DNA of 32,207 nt from Sphingobacterium sp. (GTDB lineage Bacteria; Bacteroidota; Bacteroidia; Sphingobacteriales; Sphingobacteriaceae), in contig JAITLV010000215.1 of NCBI GenBank assembly GCA_031277685.1, positions 1 to 32,207 of the forward strand, in the 5' to 3' direction. The notes under the pieces were generated by a model. It did no database searches and was not told the DNA's origin. It saw only the letters and a list, made by a program, of their open reading frames with translations. Positions 17,214 through 26,334 of the stretch are shown here, piece by piece. The stretch's first letter is position 1. Each line of letters opens with the position of its first letter. The translations under genes and the position numbers were made by a program.

Positions 17214-18566
17214 TTATTTTACACTTTTTATTAAGTCTGCTGTGGATTGTAATAATTCCTTAGCTTTTTCCATCGCTTTCTCTGGAACTTTGACTTCTTC
17301 TTTCTCCAAAGATGGTTCTCGATAAATACCAGATACTGCCTGAATTAAAAGACTGTCTTTCACACTCATTTTATCGGGCGTTTCATCAGATAACATATTC
17401 GTATATGAAGTTAAAGTCATCGCTACGGCTGATTTAAACGCATACTGCTCTTGATAATTTCTTTCTTTTTTGTATTGGTTCACACAAAATGCTACTAAGA
17501 ACCAACCTGGAGATGTCTTTACTGCGTTAATGATTAAATTAATCCATTCCACCTGTAATTTTGAAGGGAAAACTACAAATACCACATATACCCAACCAAT
17601 TGTAGCAAGAACAGAAAACACCGTTCCAATTATCCAATTCCTTGCATTATTTGATAACTGTTTATTCCTGTCATCAAATTTATAGCCCAGACTACCATCG
17701 GCGGCCATACCAATTAATTTAATAATAGTATCTTCTTGAGATTTAATATTATTATGGCTTTTTACAATTTCCTCATTTAGTTTTTTATTTTCCGTTTCCA
17801 GTTTTACAATTTTAGTATTTAGATTATCGAACTCATCAAGTTTAATTTGATATTCTTCTTTATATTTCTCTGCAGATTTTTTAATTTCCTTGAGTTCGTT
17901 ATTTGACACTTTTTGCACTTCCTCAATGACTTGCATAGATTCGTTCGACTTTCCAAGTAAAAAATCTATTTCATTCGCTTTCTGCTGAAAATCTAGATGT
18001 AACTCTTCAATTTTATCCTTTTCGTTGTTAAAATCTTGTAAATACTTTTTTAATTCTTCATATTCTCCACTATTCTCCTCTTTAAGATTTTTAAATTCAT
18101 GAATACGTTCTTCCAGTGTTTTAGATAATAATTGCACTCTGGTTTCTGCCCCGACTAAATCAATTCCTTTTAGATTATGAACTTTAATAGATGACTTATC
18201 CCAAAAACCGTGGAATATTTCATAATATATTATTTTATTCAACACATCAGCTGCCATATCTTTGTAGGAAAATGTTTGTAAATAAGATAAGAATGTAGGG
18301 ATCTCATTATAGATATCAATTGTTCCATATTCACTCCCCGTATTTATTACATTTGGTAGGAACAACCCTAAACCTTGCTCCAATTCTACTTTTAATTGTG
18401 TAAAAGCTCTTACATAAAGCGTACTAAATTCGCTAGCTTTATAATTTCTGAAAAAGATATCTTCTATATTGTCTGTATTGTTATTATCAGCGATCAATTT
18501 ATCAAAATCGAAAGATAGAATATCTTCTATATTCTTTAATATATGCTCTTTTTGGTTAATATTCAT
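17214..18566 (-). CDS. Membrane protein with helical head, coiled coil and two TM helices, 450 aa
   Basis: Unknown family. Residues 1-150 form a soluble helical domain with many aromatics (FLSYLQTFSYKDMAADVL). Residues about 155-290 are a strongly charged coiled coil (EEYQIKLDEFDNLNTKIVKL). Two transmembrane helices follow at about 308-332 (WIIGTVFSVLATIGWVYVVF) and 343-363, then a C-terminal helical tail. It is the first gene of the minus-strand set containing the 272-aa protein and the kinase. No catalytic residues are recognisable; a membrane sensor or pore-type component is one possible role. I cannot match it to Zorya, Rex or other named membrane defence proteins. Confidence 0.82.
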   Translation of the reverse strand: MNINQKEHILKNIEDILSFDFDKLIADNNNTDNIEDIFFRNYKASEFSTLYVRAFTQLKVELEQGLGLFLPNVINTGSEYGTIDIYNEIPTFLSYLQTFSYKDMAADVLNKIIYYEIFHGFWDKSSIKVHNLKGIDLVGAETRVQLLSKTLEERIHEFKNLKEENSGEYEELKKYLQDFNNEKDKIEELHLDFQQKANEIDFLLGKSNESMQVIEEVQKVSNNELKEIKKSAEKYKEEYQIKLDEFDNLNTKIVKLETENKKLNEEIVKSHNNIKSQEDTIIKLIGMAADGSLGYKFDDRNKQLSNNARNWIIGTVFSVLATIGWVYVVFVVFPSKLQVEWINLIINAVKTSPGWFLVAFCVNQYKKERNYQEQYAFKSAVAMTLTSYTNMLSDETPDKMSVKDSLLIQAVSGIYREPSLEKEEVKVPEKAMEKAKELLQSTADLIKSVK

Positions 18567-18628
18567 TTTGTATTACTGTTAATATCAAATCTTGAAATTT
18601 ATAAAGATTAAGAGGAAAAAACTATCGG

Positions 18629-18754
18629 GATCCTCAGGAATGTGCATCAAAGAGATCTACATAGCTGGCTCCTATATCACTAAAGACAGTGGTGCCGATG
18701 ACAGCATTGGTAGCTATTGGAAGGTTGGAATTGCTATCGGTATGCTGAATTAAT
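18629..18754 (+). pseudogene. Remnant of a YWKNG-repeat type surface protein (C-terminal piece)
   Basis: An open stretch translates as GSSGMCIKEIYIAGSY followed by a segment ending SYWKVGIAIGMLN and a stop at 18752-18754. The pattern IYxAG...YWKxG resembles one repeat of the secreted or lipoprotein families of Bacteroidota that repeat VYVAGY...YWKNG. Only one repeat is left and no start or signal peptide is present. The similarity is by memory of the motif, so this is tentative. Confidence 0.35.
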
Positions 18755-18961
18755 AGGCTTACAGCTATTAACTTTCAAGATTATTACACATTGTTAGGCT
18801 AGGACATGTGTTTGAAAGTAGGACTTGGTTAGGGGAAACTATATCATTATTCTATTTAAGCATTGAGTAGATTTCTCCATAAAATAAATATGCTCTTTGC
18901 CTTTCGTAGTATGACTATTTTAGGCAAAGAACATAATATACCATTTAGAATTTAATCGATA
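18755..18961. terminator. Stem of 9 bp downstream of rmuC
   Basis: TCTTTGCCT (18894-18902) and AGGCAAAGA (18922-18930) are perfectly complementary with a 19-nt loop. They lie about 30-70 bp beyond the rmuC stop. On the minus strand the stem is followed by GCATATTTATTTTATGG, moderately T-rich, so it may terminate rmuC. The rest of the interval shows nothing further. Confidence 0.4.
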
Positions 18962-20689
18962 CTACTCTACTTCTAATTCGTCGTTAATGACATCCAATGT
19001 CGAATCCAGATTTACTTCAATATCGTCGCCAAGAAGGGCAATAGACTCTTGTTTGGGGAGTTCTTGAACCGTCTTTAATTGACGTTCTATAGCTCTTGAA
19101 CGCACACTAGCCCTATCAATAGTGTTGGTTGCTTCTATCAATTTCTTTTTAGTTTTCTCCAAAATTGTACCGAATGTTCCAAACTCTGTTTTCACTGCAC
19201 CAAGTATACTCCACACTTCACTCGATCGCTTTTGTATGGCAAGCGTGCGGAATCCCATTTGTAAGCTTTGGAGAAAAGCAACAAGGTTTGTCGGTCCAAC
19301 TACTGTGACTTTAAAGTCTTTTCTTAGACTTTCAAAAAGACCTGTTCTTCTTATTACTTCAGCATACAGACCTTCCGTCGGCACAAACATAATTGCAAAG
19401 TCTGTAGTTACCGGAGGATTAATATATTTGTCTCTGATATCTTTTGCGCATTTTTTAACTGAATTCTCAAATTGTCTGGAAGCCAGCTCAACATCTGATC
19501 CACAATCGTATGCATCAATTAGTCGCTGGTAATCCTCATTAGGAAATTTTGAATCAATCGGTAATAATAGAGGTCTATTGTCTTCGTGTTGACCCGGAAG
19601 ATGGATGACGTATTCAACACGTTCTTGCGTACCTTCTTTAACTATTGCATTCCGCTCATATTGTTCAGGTGAGAATATTTGTTCTAATATAGCTCCTAAT
19701 TGAATTTCCCCAAGGCCACCGCGCGTTTTAACATTTGTCAGTACCTTCTTTAAATCCCCTACTCCTGTTGCAAGGGTCTGCATTTCTCCCAAGCCTTTAT
19801 GTACCTGATCCAGGCGATCGCTTATCATTTTAAATGACTCATTAAACCGCTTCTCGACAGTCTCATGAAGCTTTTCATCAACAGTTTTACGCATTTCTTC
19901 AAGCTTTTTACTGTTGTCTTCAGATAATGAGGTCAATTTAGTTTCAACAGTCTCCCGTATTTCTTTTAATTTTCCCTCAGTATCTTTTTTGACTTGGTCT
20001 TGTCGAATAATTAAGTCATCAAATTTCTGTTTTTGTAAATCATTGAACTCTTTAACATTCTGACTGAACTTATCTTCAAATGATTTTAAAGAATTGGACT
20101 GTTCGATTCTACTCTCTTTGGATGACCTCTCTAAATGCTCATTAAGTACCTTAGTCTTTTCGTCAAAAGTTTTTACCAGGTTGGACATTTGGTTTGAAAA
20201 AACTTCCAACTGGCTTTTCTGCACGTCTGATAAGTCCTTAACTGTGTTAGAAAGTGTTTCACCCAGAATTTTTATAGAATTAGATTGCTCCATTCGGCTT
20301 TCCTTTGACGACTTTTCCAATTGTTCTTGTAATGATTTAGTTTTTTCGTCAGAAGATTTTACTAATTCTGATAATTGAGTGGAAAATGTTTCAAACTGGC
20401 TTTTCTGCACGTCTGATAAGTCCTTAACTGTGTTAGAAAGCGTATCACTCAGCATTTTAAAGGAATTACTAAGCTCCTCCCTATTCGTTTTAAATGAAGC
20501 TTGATTTTCATCCCTTGTTCGAGATGCTTCTTCCCTTATGGCTGGCTCAAATTTAGAAAGCATGATATCTGCTTTGTACAATTGCTCAATAATCGGTTGA
20601 TTGTTTTGAGCGTGTTTTTTGAATAGCAAGAGTAAAAGTACAATAACGATAAGGACTGTCTGTACGCCTAATAAAATTTCAATGATCAT
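18962..20689 (-). CDS. rmuC: RmuC-family DNA recombination protein
   Basis: Membrane-anchored coiled-coil protein with a C-terminal restriction-endonuclease-like RmuC domain; in E. coli loss of RmuC raises recombination at inverted repeats. An N-terminal TM helix (residues about 3-24, IEILLGVQTVLIVIVLLLLL) is followed by a coiled coil to about residue 290. The RmuC domain begins with VGDLKKVLTNVKTRGGLGE and includes PIDSKFPNEDY, AIMFVPTEGLY and VGPTNLVAFLQSL, all hallmarks of the family. At 575 aa it is longer than usual because the coiled coil contains a duplicated 62-residue unit. The gene stands alone between the kinase set and the divergent DUF4407 operon. RmuC is usually a housekeeping gene but is also found in accessory regions. 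Confidence 0.93.
   Translation of the reverse strand: MIIEILLGVQTVLIVIVLLLLLFKKHAQNNQPIIEQLYKADIMLSKFEPAIREEASRTRDENQASFKTNREELSNSFKMLSDTLSNTVKDLSDVQKSQFETFSTQLSELVKSSDEKTKSLQEQLEKSSKESRMEQSNSIKILGETLSNTVKDLSDVQKSQLEVFSNQMSNLVKTFDEKTKVLNEHLERSSKESRIEQSNSLKSFEDKFSQNVKEFNDLQKQKFDDLIIRQDQVKKDTEGKLKEIRETVETKLTSLSEDNSKKLEEMRKTVDEKLHETVEKRFNESFKMISDRLDQVHKGLGEMQTLATGVGDLKKVLTNVKTRGGLGEIQLGAILEQIFSPEQYERNAIVKEGTQERVEYVIHLPGQHEDNRPLLLPIDSKFPNEDYQRLIDAYDCGSDVELASRQFENSVKKCAKDIRDKYINPPVTTDFAIMFVPTEGLYAEVIRRTGLFESLRKDFKVTVVGPTNLVAFLQSLQMGFRTLAIQKRSSEVWSILGAVKTEFGTFGTILEKTKKKLIEATNTIDRASVRSRAIERQLKTVQELPKQESIALLGDDIEVNLDSTLDVINDELEVE
20208..20440 (-). repeat. 186-bp tandem duplication inside rmuC
   Basis: The 45-bp block at 20210-20254 recurs exactly at 20396-20440, an offset of 186 bp (62 codons). 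The flanking sequence is diverged but still alignable: LSNTVKDLSDVQKSQ, then DEKTK, then SSKESR and EQSNS occur in both units. A third, degenerate unit (FSQNVKEFNDLQKQK) follows. The repeat keeps the frame and lengthens the coiled coil. Confidence 0.85.
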
Positions 20690-20984
20690 AGTTTTAATAA
20701 TTAGAAATCAATAATATATGTGCATTGCTTACGATGCAAGCAGAATAGATAACAAAAGGAGCTATTAATCTTTTTATAATAAAGCTTTGTTCCAAAATTA
20801 TCAGTTTGGGAGATCAATAGTTATGGTTTCCCGTAATCTGAGCTTATTTTCATTCTATATTTTTACCATAGTTAAGTATGGGGATAAAAATTTAGGCAAC
20901 AGGTTTGTTTATGTATGAATATTTTTTAAATTAGAATTAGCTGAAAGCCTATAGTATTAACCTAGCGAACCATTTATAGTCATT
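20690..20984 (+). promoter_or_regulatory. Divergent intergenic region with candidate promoter for the DUF4407 operon
   Basis: TTTG at 20904-20907 and TAAATTAG at 20927-20934, separated by 19 bp, approximate the Bacteroidota -33/-7 promoter (TTTG / TAnnTTTG), about 50 bp before the first ATG of the operon. The -7 match is imperfect. The region must also contain the rmuC promoter reading left, which I cannot place. Confidence 0.35.
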
Positions 20985-21464
20985 ATGAAATATTTGGAAT
21001 ATATACCTAATTTATGGTTTAGATTTCGTGCTGTAGCACGAATATTCTTCCGAAAACTAACATACAGCTTTTCTGGAAGGGATCTAACAGTAAAGAAGTT
21101 TACCTACGCCGCCGCTAATAACAAAGGATTATTGATAATCAAATATCAATGTGATGGTCTTCTCTACACAAAAATTCTAAGCAAAAAATACTTCAATCTA
21201 AGCAATACAATCATTCTAAATCTTGAAAAAATTGGGAATAATATCCCATTGGAAGTCTCATTCATTGGACGGCGGAACAAGGTGGTCGAGAAGATTACGA
21301 TTGATGATATCCTCAAAACAGACTTCGAAAGATTCAAAACCGAAATAAACTTAAATAAACTGGAGATGACGGATTTGAGACTTGCGCAGTGCAAGAATAC
21401 ATTGCGCTATCGATTAAACAACACAGCCATTACCATTAAATCACCTAAACTGAAATTTAGATAA
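20985..21464 (+). CDS. Hypothetical 159-aa protein, first gene of the DUF4407 operon
   Basis: Unknown. It is basic (many Lys and Arg), predicted soluble, and appears to be mixed alpha/beta with a beta-rich C-terminus (NTLRYRLNNTAITIKSPKLK). The N-terminal WFRFRAVARIFFRKL looks amphipathic and might lie on the membrane surface. It starts the five-gene plus-strand operon and is followed by the DUF4407 gene after 10 bp, so it is presumably a component or regulator of the same machine. Confidence 0.75.
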   Translation: MKYLEYIPNLWFRFRAVARIFFRKLTYSFSGRDLTVKKFTYAAANNKGLLIIKYQCDGLLYTKILSKKYFNLSNTIILNLEKIGNNIPLEVSFIGRRNKVVEKITIDDILKTDFERFKTEINLNKLEMTDLRLAQCKNTLRYRLNNTAITIKSPKLKFR

Positions 21465-21474
21465 TCCTTATTAT

Positions 21475-22953
21475 ATGGAAAGCCAATTTTACAACACCAA
21501 TAAACCCGGAAAAGTTATCAAATTTTTATGGGCCTCCGCTGGCGGAGACGAATATATTTTGGAACGATCTACCTATAGTGATCAGGTTAAATATGCTTGT
21601 CTCGGCGGTATTGTATTCGCCACGGGCCTGATGGCTGGGTTATCAGGGGGATATGCATTCTACACCATATTTGAACCCCGGGGTAATGTACTCGAGAATC
21701 CTATTCATATCCCAACGGTCTTTATGGCTCTTGTTTTTGGGGTTGTGTGGGGACTAATGATCTTTAATTTAGACCGTTTTATCGTGGCAGCTACAGGGAA
21801 AGGTGATGGTACAGAAAAAATAACTTGGGATGAATTGAAAGGTGCTCTCCCTCGAATTATCATGGGGATGATTATCGCTGTTAGTATTTCTAAACCCGTC
21901 GAAATCCGGATGTTCAAAACGGAGATCGATACGGAGCTCAGAAAAATTCAGATCCAAAAGCAAACAGAGTATGCGGCCGAAGTGGATAAGACCTATGCTG
22001 AACGTGAAAGAAACCTGGAAAAAGATTTTGGTAAAGTAAGCGAAGAGCGAAAGAAATTATTAAAAAGCCTGGAGGAATATGATAAAAAATATCAAGATGA
22101 AATGGCTCAGGGACAAGGTGGACGGGGAAAGGGTGAAGGCCCTGTAGCACTGGCATTAAGGCGGGAAAGAGATAAGGCAGATGAAAGGCTGGCAAAATTT
22201 GATGAACTGAATCAAGCTGAACTCCAGAATCTCAATGAACGGAAGAACACACTCAGAAAAGAAAAAGAAAAGGAAAGGTTAAACAATAAAAAGGCAGCGG
22301 ATGGCCTTGATGGTCTGCTTGAAAGAATCAAGATCGCACATGAGGTAGCTGGTTTTTCCATTACCTTATTTATCACGCTCCTATTTATGGCAATTGAGCT
22401 AACACCGATATTCTTTAAACTGATGTTAACAAAAACTCCCTATGATTATCTCAAAGAGAATATCGAGGATATGATGATGGCCAACAATGGTATTGAAATA
22501 AAATATGACTACTATAAAGATAAAAAAGGCCTGGAACGGCATCTAGTCATAAACCATGAAGCCGACATAAAACTCTACGAAAAAATAAAAGAATCAGATA
22601 TTCAGAAAGAATTATCCGATTACGCCATCGAAAAGTATAAACAAAATGAGAAAGATATTATAGATCATAATCCTGACCTCTATATCCGAAAAAATACAAG
22701 CCTAAAAAGTGGCGAGGAATTTAGGGAAGAGCTTGCCAAGGAGCTTCAAGATCTAACGCAGCAATTGGATGCAAGAACTCAACGCGAATTATTAGCTTTT
22801 GCCTATGCAAGGCATAAGCAGAATGAGGAATCTGCGATCATGAATAATCCTGAAGCATACATCGAATCTGCAAAAAAGAAAATAGAGTCAGATGTACCTG
22901 AAACGCCATTAGATGCGGCGAATCCGGATGAAAATAAGTCAAATATGGCCTAA
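21475..22953 (+). CDS. DUF4407 membrane protein
   Basis: Integral inner-membrane protein of the DUF4407 family, biochemical role unknown. The N-terminal FLWASAGGDEYILER matches the family opening. TM helices lie at about 37-63, 81-105 (ending in NLDRFIV, the conserved family motif) and 121-141; a long charged coiled coil spans about 155-285, probably on one side of the membrane; and a fourth TM is near 290-320 (FSITLFITLLFMAIELTPIFF). The ~170-residue tail contains an internal repeat: EKYKQNEKDIIDHNPDLYI and ARHKQNEESAIMNNPEAYI, about 75 residues apart. It is followed after 14 bp by a protein of the same architecture, suggesting a hetero-oligomer. Confidence 0.88.
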   Translation: MESQFYNTNKPGKVIKFLWASAGGDEYILERSTYSDQVKYACLGGIVFATGLMAGLSGGYAFYTIFEPRGNVLENPIHIPTVFMALVFGVVWGLMIFNLDRFIVAATGKGDGTEKITWDELKGALPRIIMGMIIAVSISKPVEIRMFKTEIDTELRKIQIQKQTEYAAEVDKTYAERERNLEKDFGKVSEERKKLLKSLEEYDKKYQDEMAQGQGGRGKGEGPVALALRRERDKADERLAKFDELNQAELQNLNERKNTLRKEKEKERLNNKKAADGLDGLLERIKIAHEVAGFSITLFITLLFMAIELTPIFFKLMLTKTPYDYLKENIEDMMMANNGIEIKYDYYKDKKGLERHLVINHEADIKLYEKIKESDIQKELSDYAIEKYKQNEKDIIDHNPDLYIRKNTSLKSGEEFREELAKELQDLTQQLDARTQRELLAFAYARHKQNEESAIMNNPEAYIESAKKKIESDVPETPLDAANPDENKSNMA

Positions 22954-22967
22954 ATTGTAATCGTGAG

Positions 22968-24413
22968 ATGAAGTATTCATTGTCGAAATTCGAGCACTTC
23001 CTGTTTTTCTTCTCCTCAGAGGATGTATACGTCATTGAGCGTTATTTACAACTTAAGGAAGGGAATAAAGAGTATAGGATCAAGTATTACTTTTTGACTA
23101 TTGGATTGGCTGTCCTAATATTTTTTATATGCGCAGCTATCAGTACCATGTTTTTTATCTACAATATCTTTGATGGTTATTCGAGGCTACTGAGCTTGCC
23201 CATTGGGCTATTTATCGGATTGCTGATCGCTAATATTTATTTGTTTTTGCTGTATACCATCACCCCTACGATATTGGACACGGTAGACAAAAGGAAGAGA
23301 AATGACATCAAAATTAAGGACATCAAAAATACACAGGAAAGCACATCGATGTTTTCATTTTCGTTCCTATTTCGCCTGGCGTTTATTGCCTTCATCGGTT
23401 TGATCATTGCTCAGCCGCTCAATGTGTGGTTATTGGTGGATATGAACCCATTTGGAATCGGTAAAAAAGAAATCGTACAAATAGAGCGCTATAAATCGGA
23501 ATCGTTGGTGGATAGTTATCTGACCAATGACAACCATTATACCAAGAACGAAATTGTGCTTTTTAAAGATATCAACGAAAAATTGGCCTATATTGAGCAT
23601 GGACGCCATGATTTAATGGAGATACAATCAACAATAAACACCATCAACCAAAAAGTAAAGGAAGATGAAAGCGCGGTGCGGCAGTTGAATCAATTTAAGT
23701 CCAAGCTAAGCCAAATAAACAAAAACTTCCTAAAAAAGAGGTTCAATTATCAAGAAACCGATGCATTAATTTCACAAATAAATGCCTTTGTCGAGCAAAT
23801 GGCGCAAAGTGATCAAGATTTTCTTGATAAACTCGAAAAAATGAACGTCAATCAGACATTGGACAGGAATATATTTGGCTTTTACCTCCACAATGCGATA
23901 CCTCTGATAAAAGAAAAGATAGAAAGTCATGATCAGCTAAAACAGTTGCTTGATAAAAATACACTCTATACCTTAAAAATCAGATTATTAATGACCGAAA
24001 ATCCTATTGCCCTGATCATAGCGATACTGACAATCAGCGTATTCTGTATTCCAGTTTTTGCGAAATTCTTTATCCGAAGGAAATTTAATTATTACAAATT
24101 TAGGGCCGGATCGGAAAAAACAATCATCACGAAGCTTTATGAGAATCACCGTAAAAATTATGCAGATCTTATAAATGCGAGATTGAAGGGGCAATTAGTT
24201 TATAGCAACGGAAATTTACTCGGAAAGCTAGCGCCAGTGAAGCGTATCAATACAGCACTATATGAACATATTGAAAACGATCTTTTACAGAGAACAGATC
24301 GTGAGGAAATAGAAAAGTTTGAGTATTGGAATGATGCTCCCTTTAGAACACAACGGAAATCGGATGTAAAGCTTCCAAATAAAGAGGATCTGATAAACAA
24401 ATTATACAATTAA
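22968..24413 (+). CDS. Membrane protein with DUF4407-like topology, 481 aa
   Basis: Probably a diverged paralogue of the preceding DUF4407 protein. It opens with FFSSEDVYVIERYL, comparable to the partner's ASAGGDEYILERST. TM helices lie at about 39-68, 75-100 and 131-155 (FRLAFIAFIGLIIAQPLNVW, aligned with the partner's third TM that ends in SKPVEI), then a coiled-coil region at about 190-300, and a fourth TM near 343-367 (IALIIAILTISVFCIPVFAKF) followed by a basic tail of ~110 residues. No enzymatic motif is seen. The gene is 14 bp after its partner and 3 bp before the next gene. Whether the two share ancestry needs an alignment; the judgement here rests on topology and the start motif. Confidence 0.8.
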   Translation: MKYSLSKFEHFLFFFSSEDVYVIERYLQLKEGNKEYRIKYYFLTIGLAVLIFFICAAISTMFFIYNIFDGYSRLLSLPIGLFIGLLIANIYLFLLYTITPTILDTVDKRKRNDIKIKDIKNTQESTSMFSFSFLFRLAFIAFIGLIIAQPLNVWLLVDMNPFGIGKKEIVQIERYKSESLVDSYLTNDNHYTKNEIVLFKDINEKLAYIEHGRHDLMEIQSTINTINQKVKEDESAVRQLNQFKSKLSQINKNFLKKRFNYQETDALISQINAFVEQMAQSDQDFLDKLEKMNVNQTLDRNIFGFYLHNAIPLIKEKIESHDQLKQLLDKNTLYTLKIRLLMTENPIALIIAILTISVFCIPVFAKFFIRRKFNYYKFRAGSEKTIITKLYENHRKNYADLINARLKGQLVYSNGNLLGKLAPVKRINTALYEHIENDLLQRTDREEIEKFEYWNDAPFRTQRKSDVKLPNKEDLINKLYN

Positions 24414-24416
24414 CGG

Positions 24417-26333
24417 ATGAATCTACTGATCATTGGAGTAATATTGTGCGCATTATGGTGGTTTTTCTTCCGAAAAAAGAGAGCCTCCAAAATAGATTTA
24501 CGAAAGAGATCAGAGGACATCGTCGTTCCTGTTGTCGAAAGTAATGAATTAAAGTACAATTTAACTTCCAATAATTATCCGCTATATGATGAGAGCAAAT
24601 CAAACTGGTATCGTGAGGTGAACGTCCCCTTCTTCTGGGAACGAAAAACGCATGTACAGGGAGAAATGACAGGTAAATATTATGGTGAGTATCTACCAAA
24701 TGTGAATGACCAACCTATTTATCACATCACAATCTATGAAGCTACGATACATCCAATCAATTCGGATAAATGCAGCTGCATAAATGGAGAGAAAATATTT
24801 TGTGAGGGAATCCACAAACATGAAGAGGGTGATTTTGCTGACTTTGAAAAACCAGTATTTTTCGATAAATCACAGCTACCAGAAAAATTTACGCTGCTCC
24901 TTCCAAACGATCAACTTGAATATAAGATCGATATTAATGGGTTGACAATGTACAATGTTCAATATCTCCGGCATCTTCATCAGAAGGAGAATAAGGAGGT
25001 ATTTGGTACAGTCAAATGTGTTGTAAAGGGATATTTTTCGGATGTAATTGAAGAGAAGCGTTTGCAGAGAGAGTATAAACCATTGGCTGAACAAGTTTCT
25101 CAACCTTCTTTTCCAAACGCTATTCCCCAAGGAAATCCACTAGGTCCGAAGCCAAGCGGTAATCACGTTTTTGAAGATGGTGGCAATACTGGCAGTTCCA
25201 ACATTTTCCGTGCTGGGTTAGGTTCCAGACAACTTTCAAATGGAAATTGGGAGAAAAAAAATTCGTATATCCGAAACGGCAATACCCGAAACAGCAATAC
25301 CGGAAATAAATACGCAGATACTGGCATCAGTTGGGTATTTGTGCTGTTGGCGCTTATCTTTCTATTGATTATCATTCCGGGTTTAAAGTTTCTGATCCCA
25401 ATAATAGCGGTTATATTATTATTGACACTGGTGCCCGGTAAGATTTGGGAGTGGTTTTTCAAGATCATTGGGTTTCTGTATTTAGCATCTATTGTCGGGC
25501 TTATTGGCTGGACAGTTTTCAATAGCTTTCAGAAAAATCTAGCTCCGTTAATCGAGATTCCTAAATATATTGTAGCCTCGCCTACTATAAAACCTGCGCC
25601 AAAGCCTGTAATGGAAGAATCAATAAATAACAATAACAGAGATACCGTCTTAAGGTTTTCTAAAGAATGGAAAGATTACTCAGGTGCGGAGTATTCTGGG
25701 AGCTACTATATCTTTAAAAGTGACTATCAAAAATCAAAGAGTAACAAGAATGCTCTATTTGGGAGTAATCAAAGGGCTAACTATAACTTTATTGTCCATA
25801 AGATAAAAGAGTTTGATCAAAATAAACTTGATGGTGTCTATAAGATGTTTGATAGCTTAGCGACGGCTAGAAATTTGACCAGGCTGCAGTTTGCTTCAAT
25901 GGTGATGGCATTTGTGCAGGACTACAACTATTCCCTGATTTTACCACAAGAATGCGATCCAACGATCTATTCAGACTATTTTGTAAAAAATTATTTGACA
26001 AAAAATAATGGTTCGTGTATACCCAATGAGCCTTTTGGTCTATTGACACCGTTGGAAACCATTGCAACCTCGAATGCAGATTGCGATACCAGAACATTGC
26101 TAATTTACACCATTTTGTCAAAATACGGCTACGACTTAGTGATGCTATCGAGTGATCTTTACGGGCATTCACTGATTGGTATTAATTTGCCATATTATGG
26201 AAGCAACTATTTTATATATGGGAATACAAAATATGCGCTAGTCGAGACGACAGCTCCAGCAGCCAGGCCGGCTTACATCCCAAGCGAAATCGCGAACAGG
26301 AACAATTGGTATATATCCTTAAAATCTAAATAA
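24417..26333 (+). CDS. Membrane-anchored transglutaminase-like cysteine protein, 638 aa
   Basis: An N-terminal TM helix (residues 2-19, LLIIGVILCALWWFFFRKK) is followed by a soluble domain with a small Cys/His cluster (KCSCINGEKIFCEGIHKHEEG), a low-complexity Asn/Gly linker around 245-300, a hydrophobic block of two or three TM segments at about 303-372, and a C-terminal domain of the transglutaminase/papain-like type. The likely triad is Cys556 (NADCDTRTLLIYTIL), His584 (YGHSLIGI) and an acidic residue in the following strand (ALVETTAP). The preceding LTRLQFASMVMAFVQDYNY matches the usual helix before a transglutaminase core. The domain could be an active thiol hydrolase or transferase, or a cross-linking or peptide-binding module. 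It is in the DUF4407 operon with gaps of 3 and 1 bp. Confidence 0.82.
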   Translation: MNLLIIGVILCALWWFFFRKKRASKIDLRKRSEDIVVPVVESNELKYNLTSNNYPLYDESKSNWYREVNVPFFWERKTHVQGEMTGKYYGEYLPNVNDQPIYHITIYEATIHPINSDKCSCINGEKIFCEGIHKHEEGDFADFEKPVFFDKSQLPEKFTLLLPNDQLEYKIDINGLTMYNVQYLRHLHQKENKEVFGTVKCVVKGYFSDVIEEKRLQREYKPLAEQVSQPSFPNAIPQGNPLGPKPSGNHVFEDGGNTGSSNIFRAGLGSRQLSNGNWEKKNSYIRNGNTRNSNTGNKYADTGISWVFVLLALIFLLIIIPGLKFLIPIIAVILLLTLVPGKIWEWFFKIIGFLYLASIVGLIGWTVFNSFQKNLAPLIEIPKYIVASPTIKPAPKPVMEESINNNNRDTVLRFSKEWKDYSGAEYSGSYYIFKSDYQKSKSNKNALFGSNQRANYNFIVHKIKEFDQNKLDGVYKMFDSLATARNLTRLQFASMVMAFVQDYNYSLILPQECDPTIYSDYFVKNYLTKNNGSCIPNEPFGLLTPLETIATSNADCDTRTLLIYTILSKYGYDLVMLSSDLYGHSLIGINLPYYGSNYFIYGNTKYALVETTAPAARPAYIPSEIANRNNWYISLKSK

Positions 26334-26334
26334 T

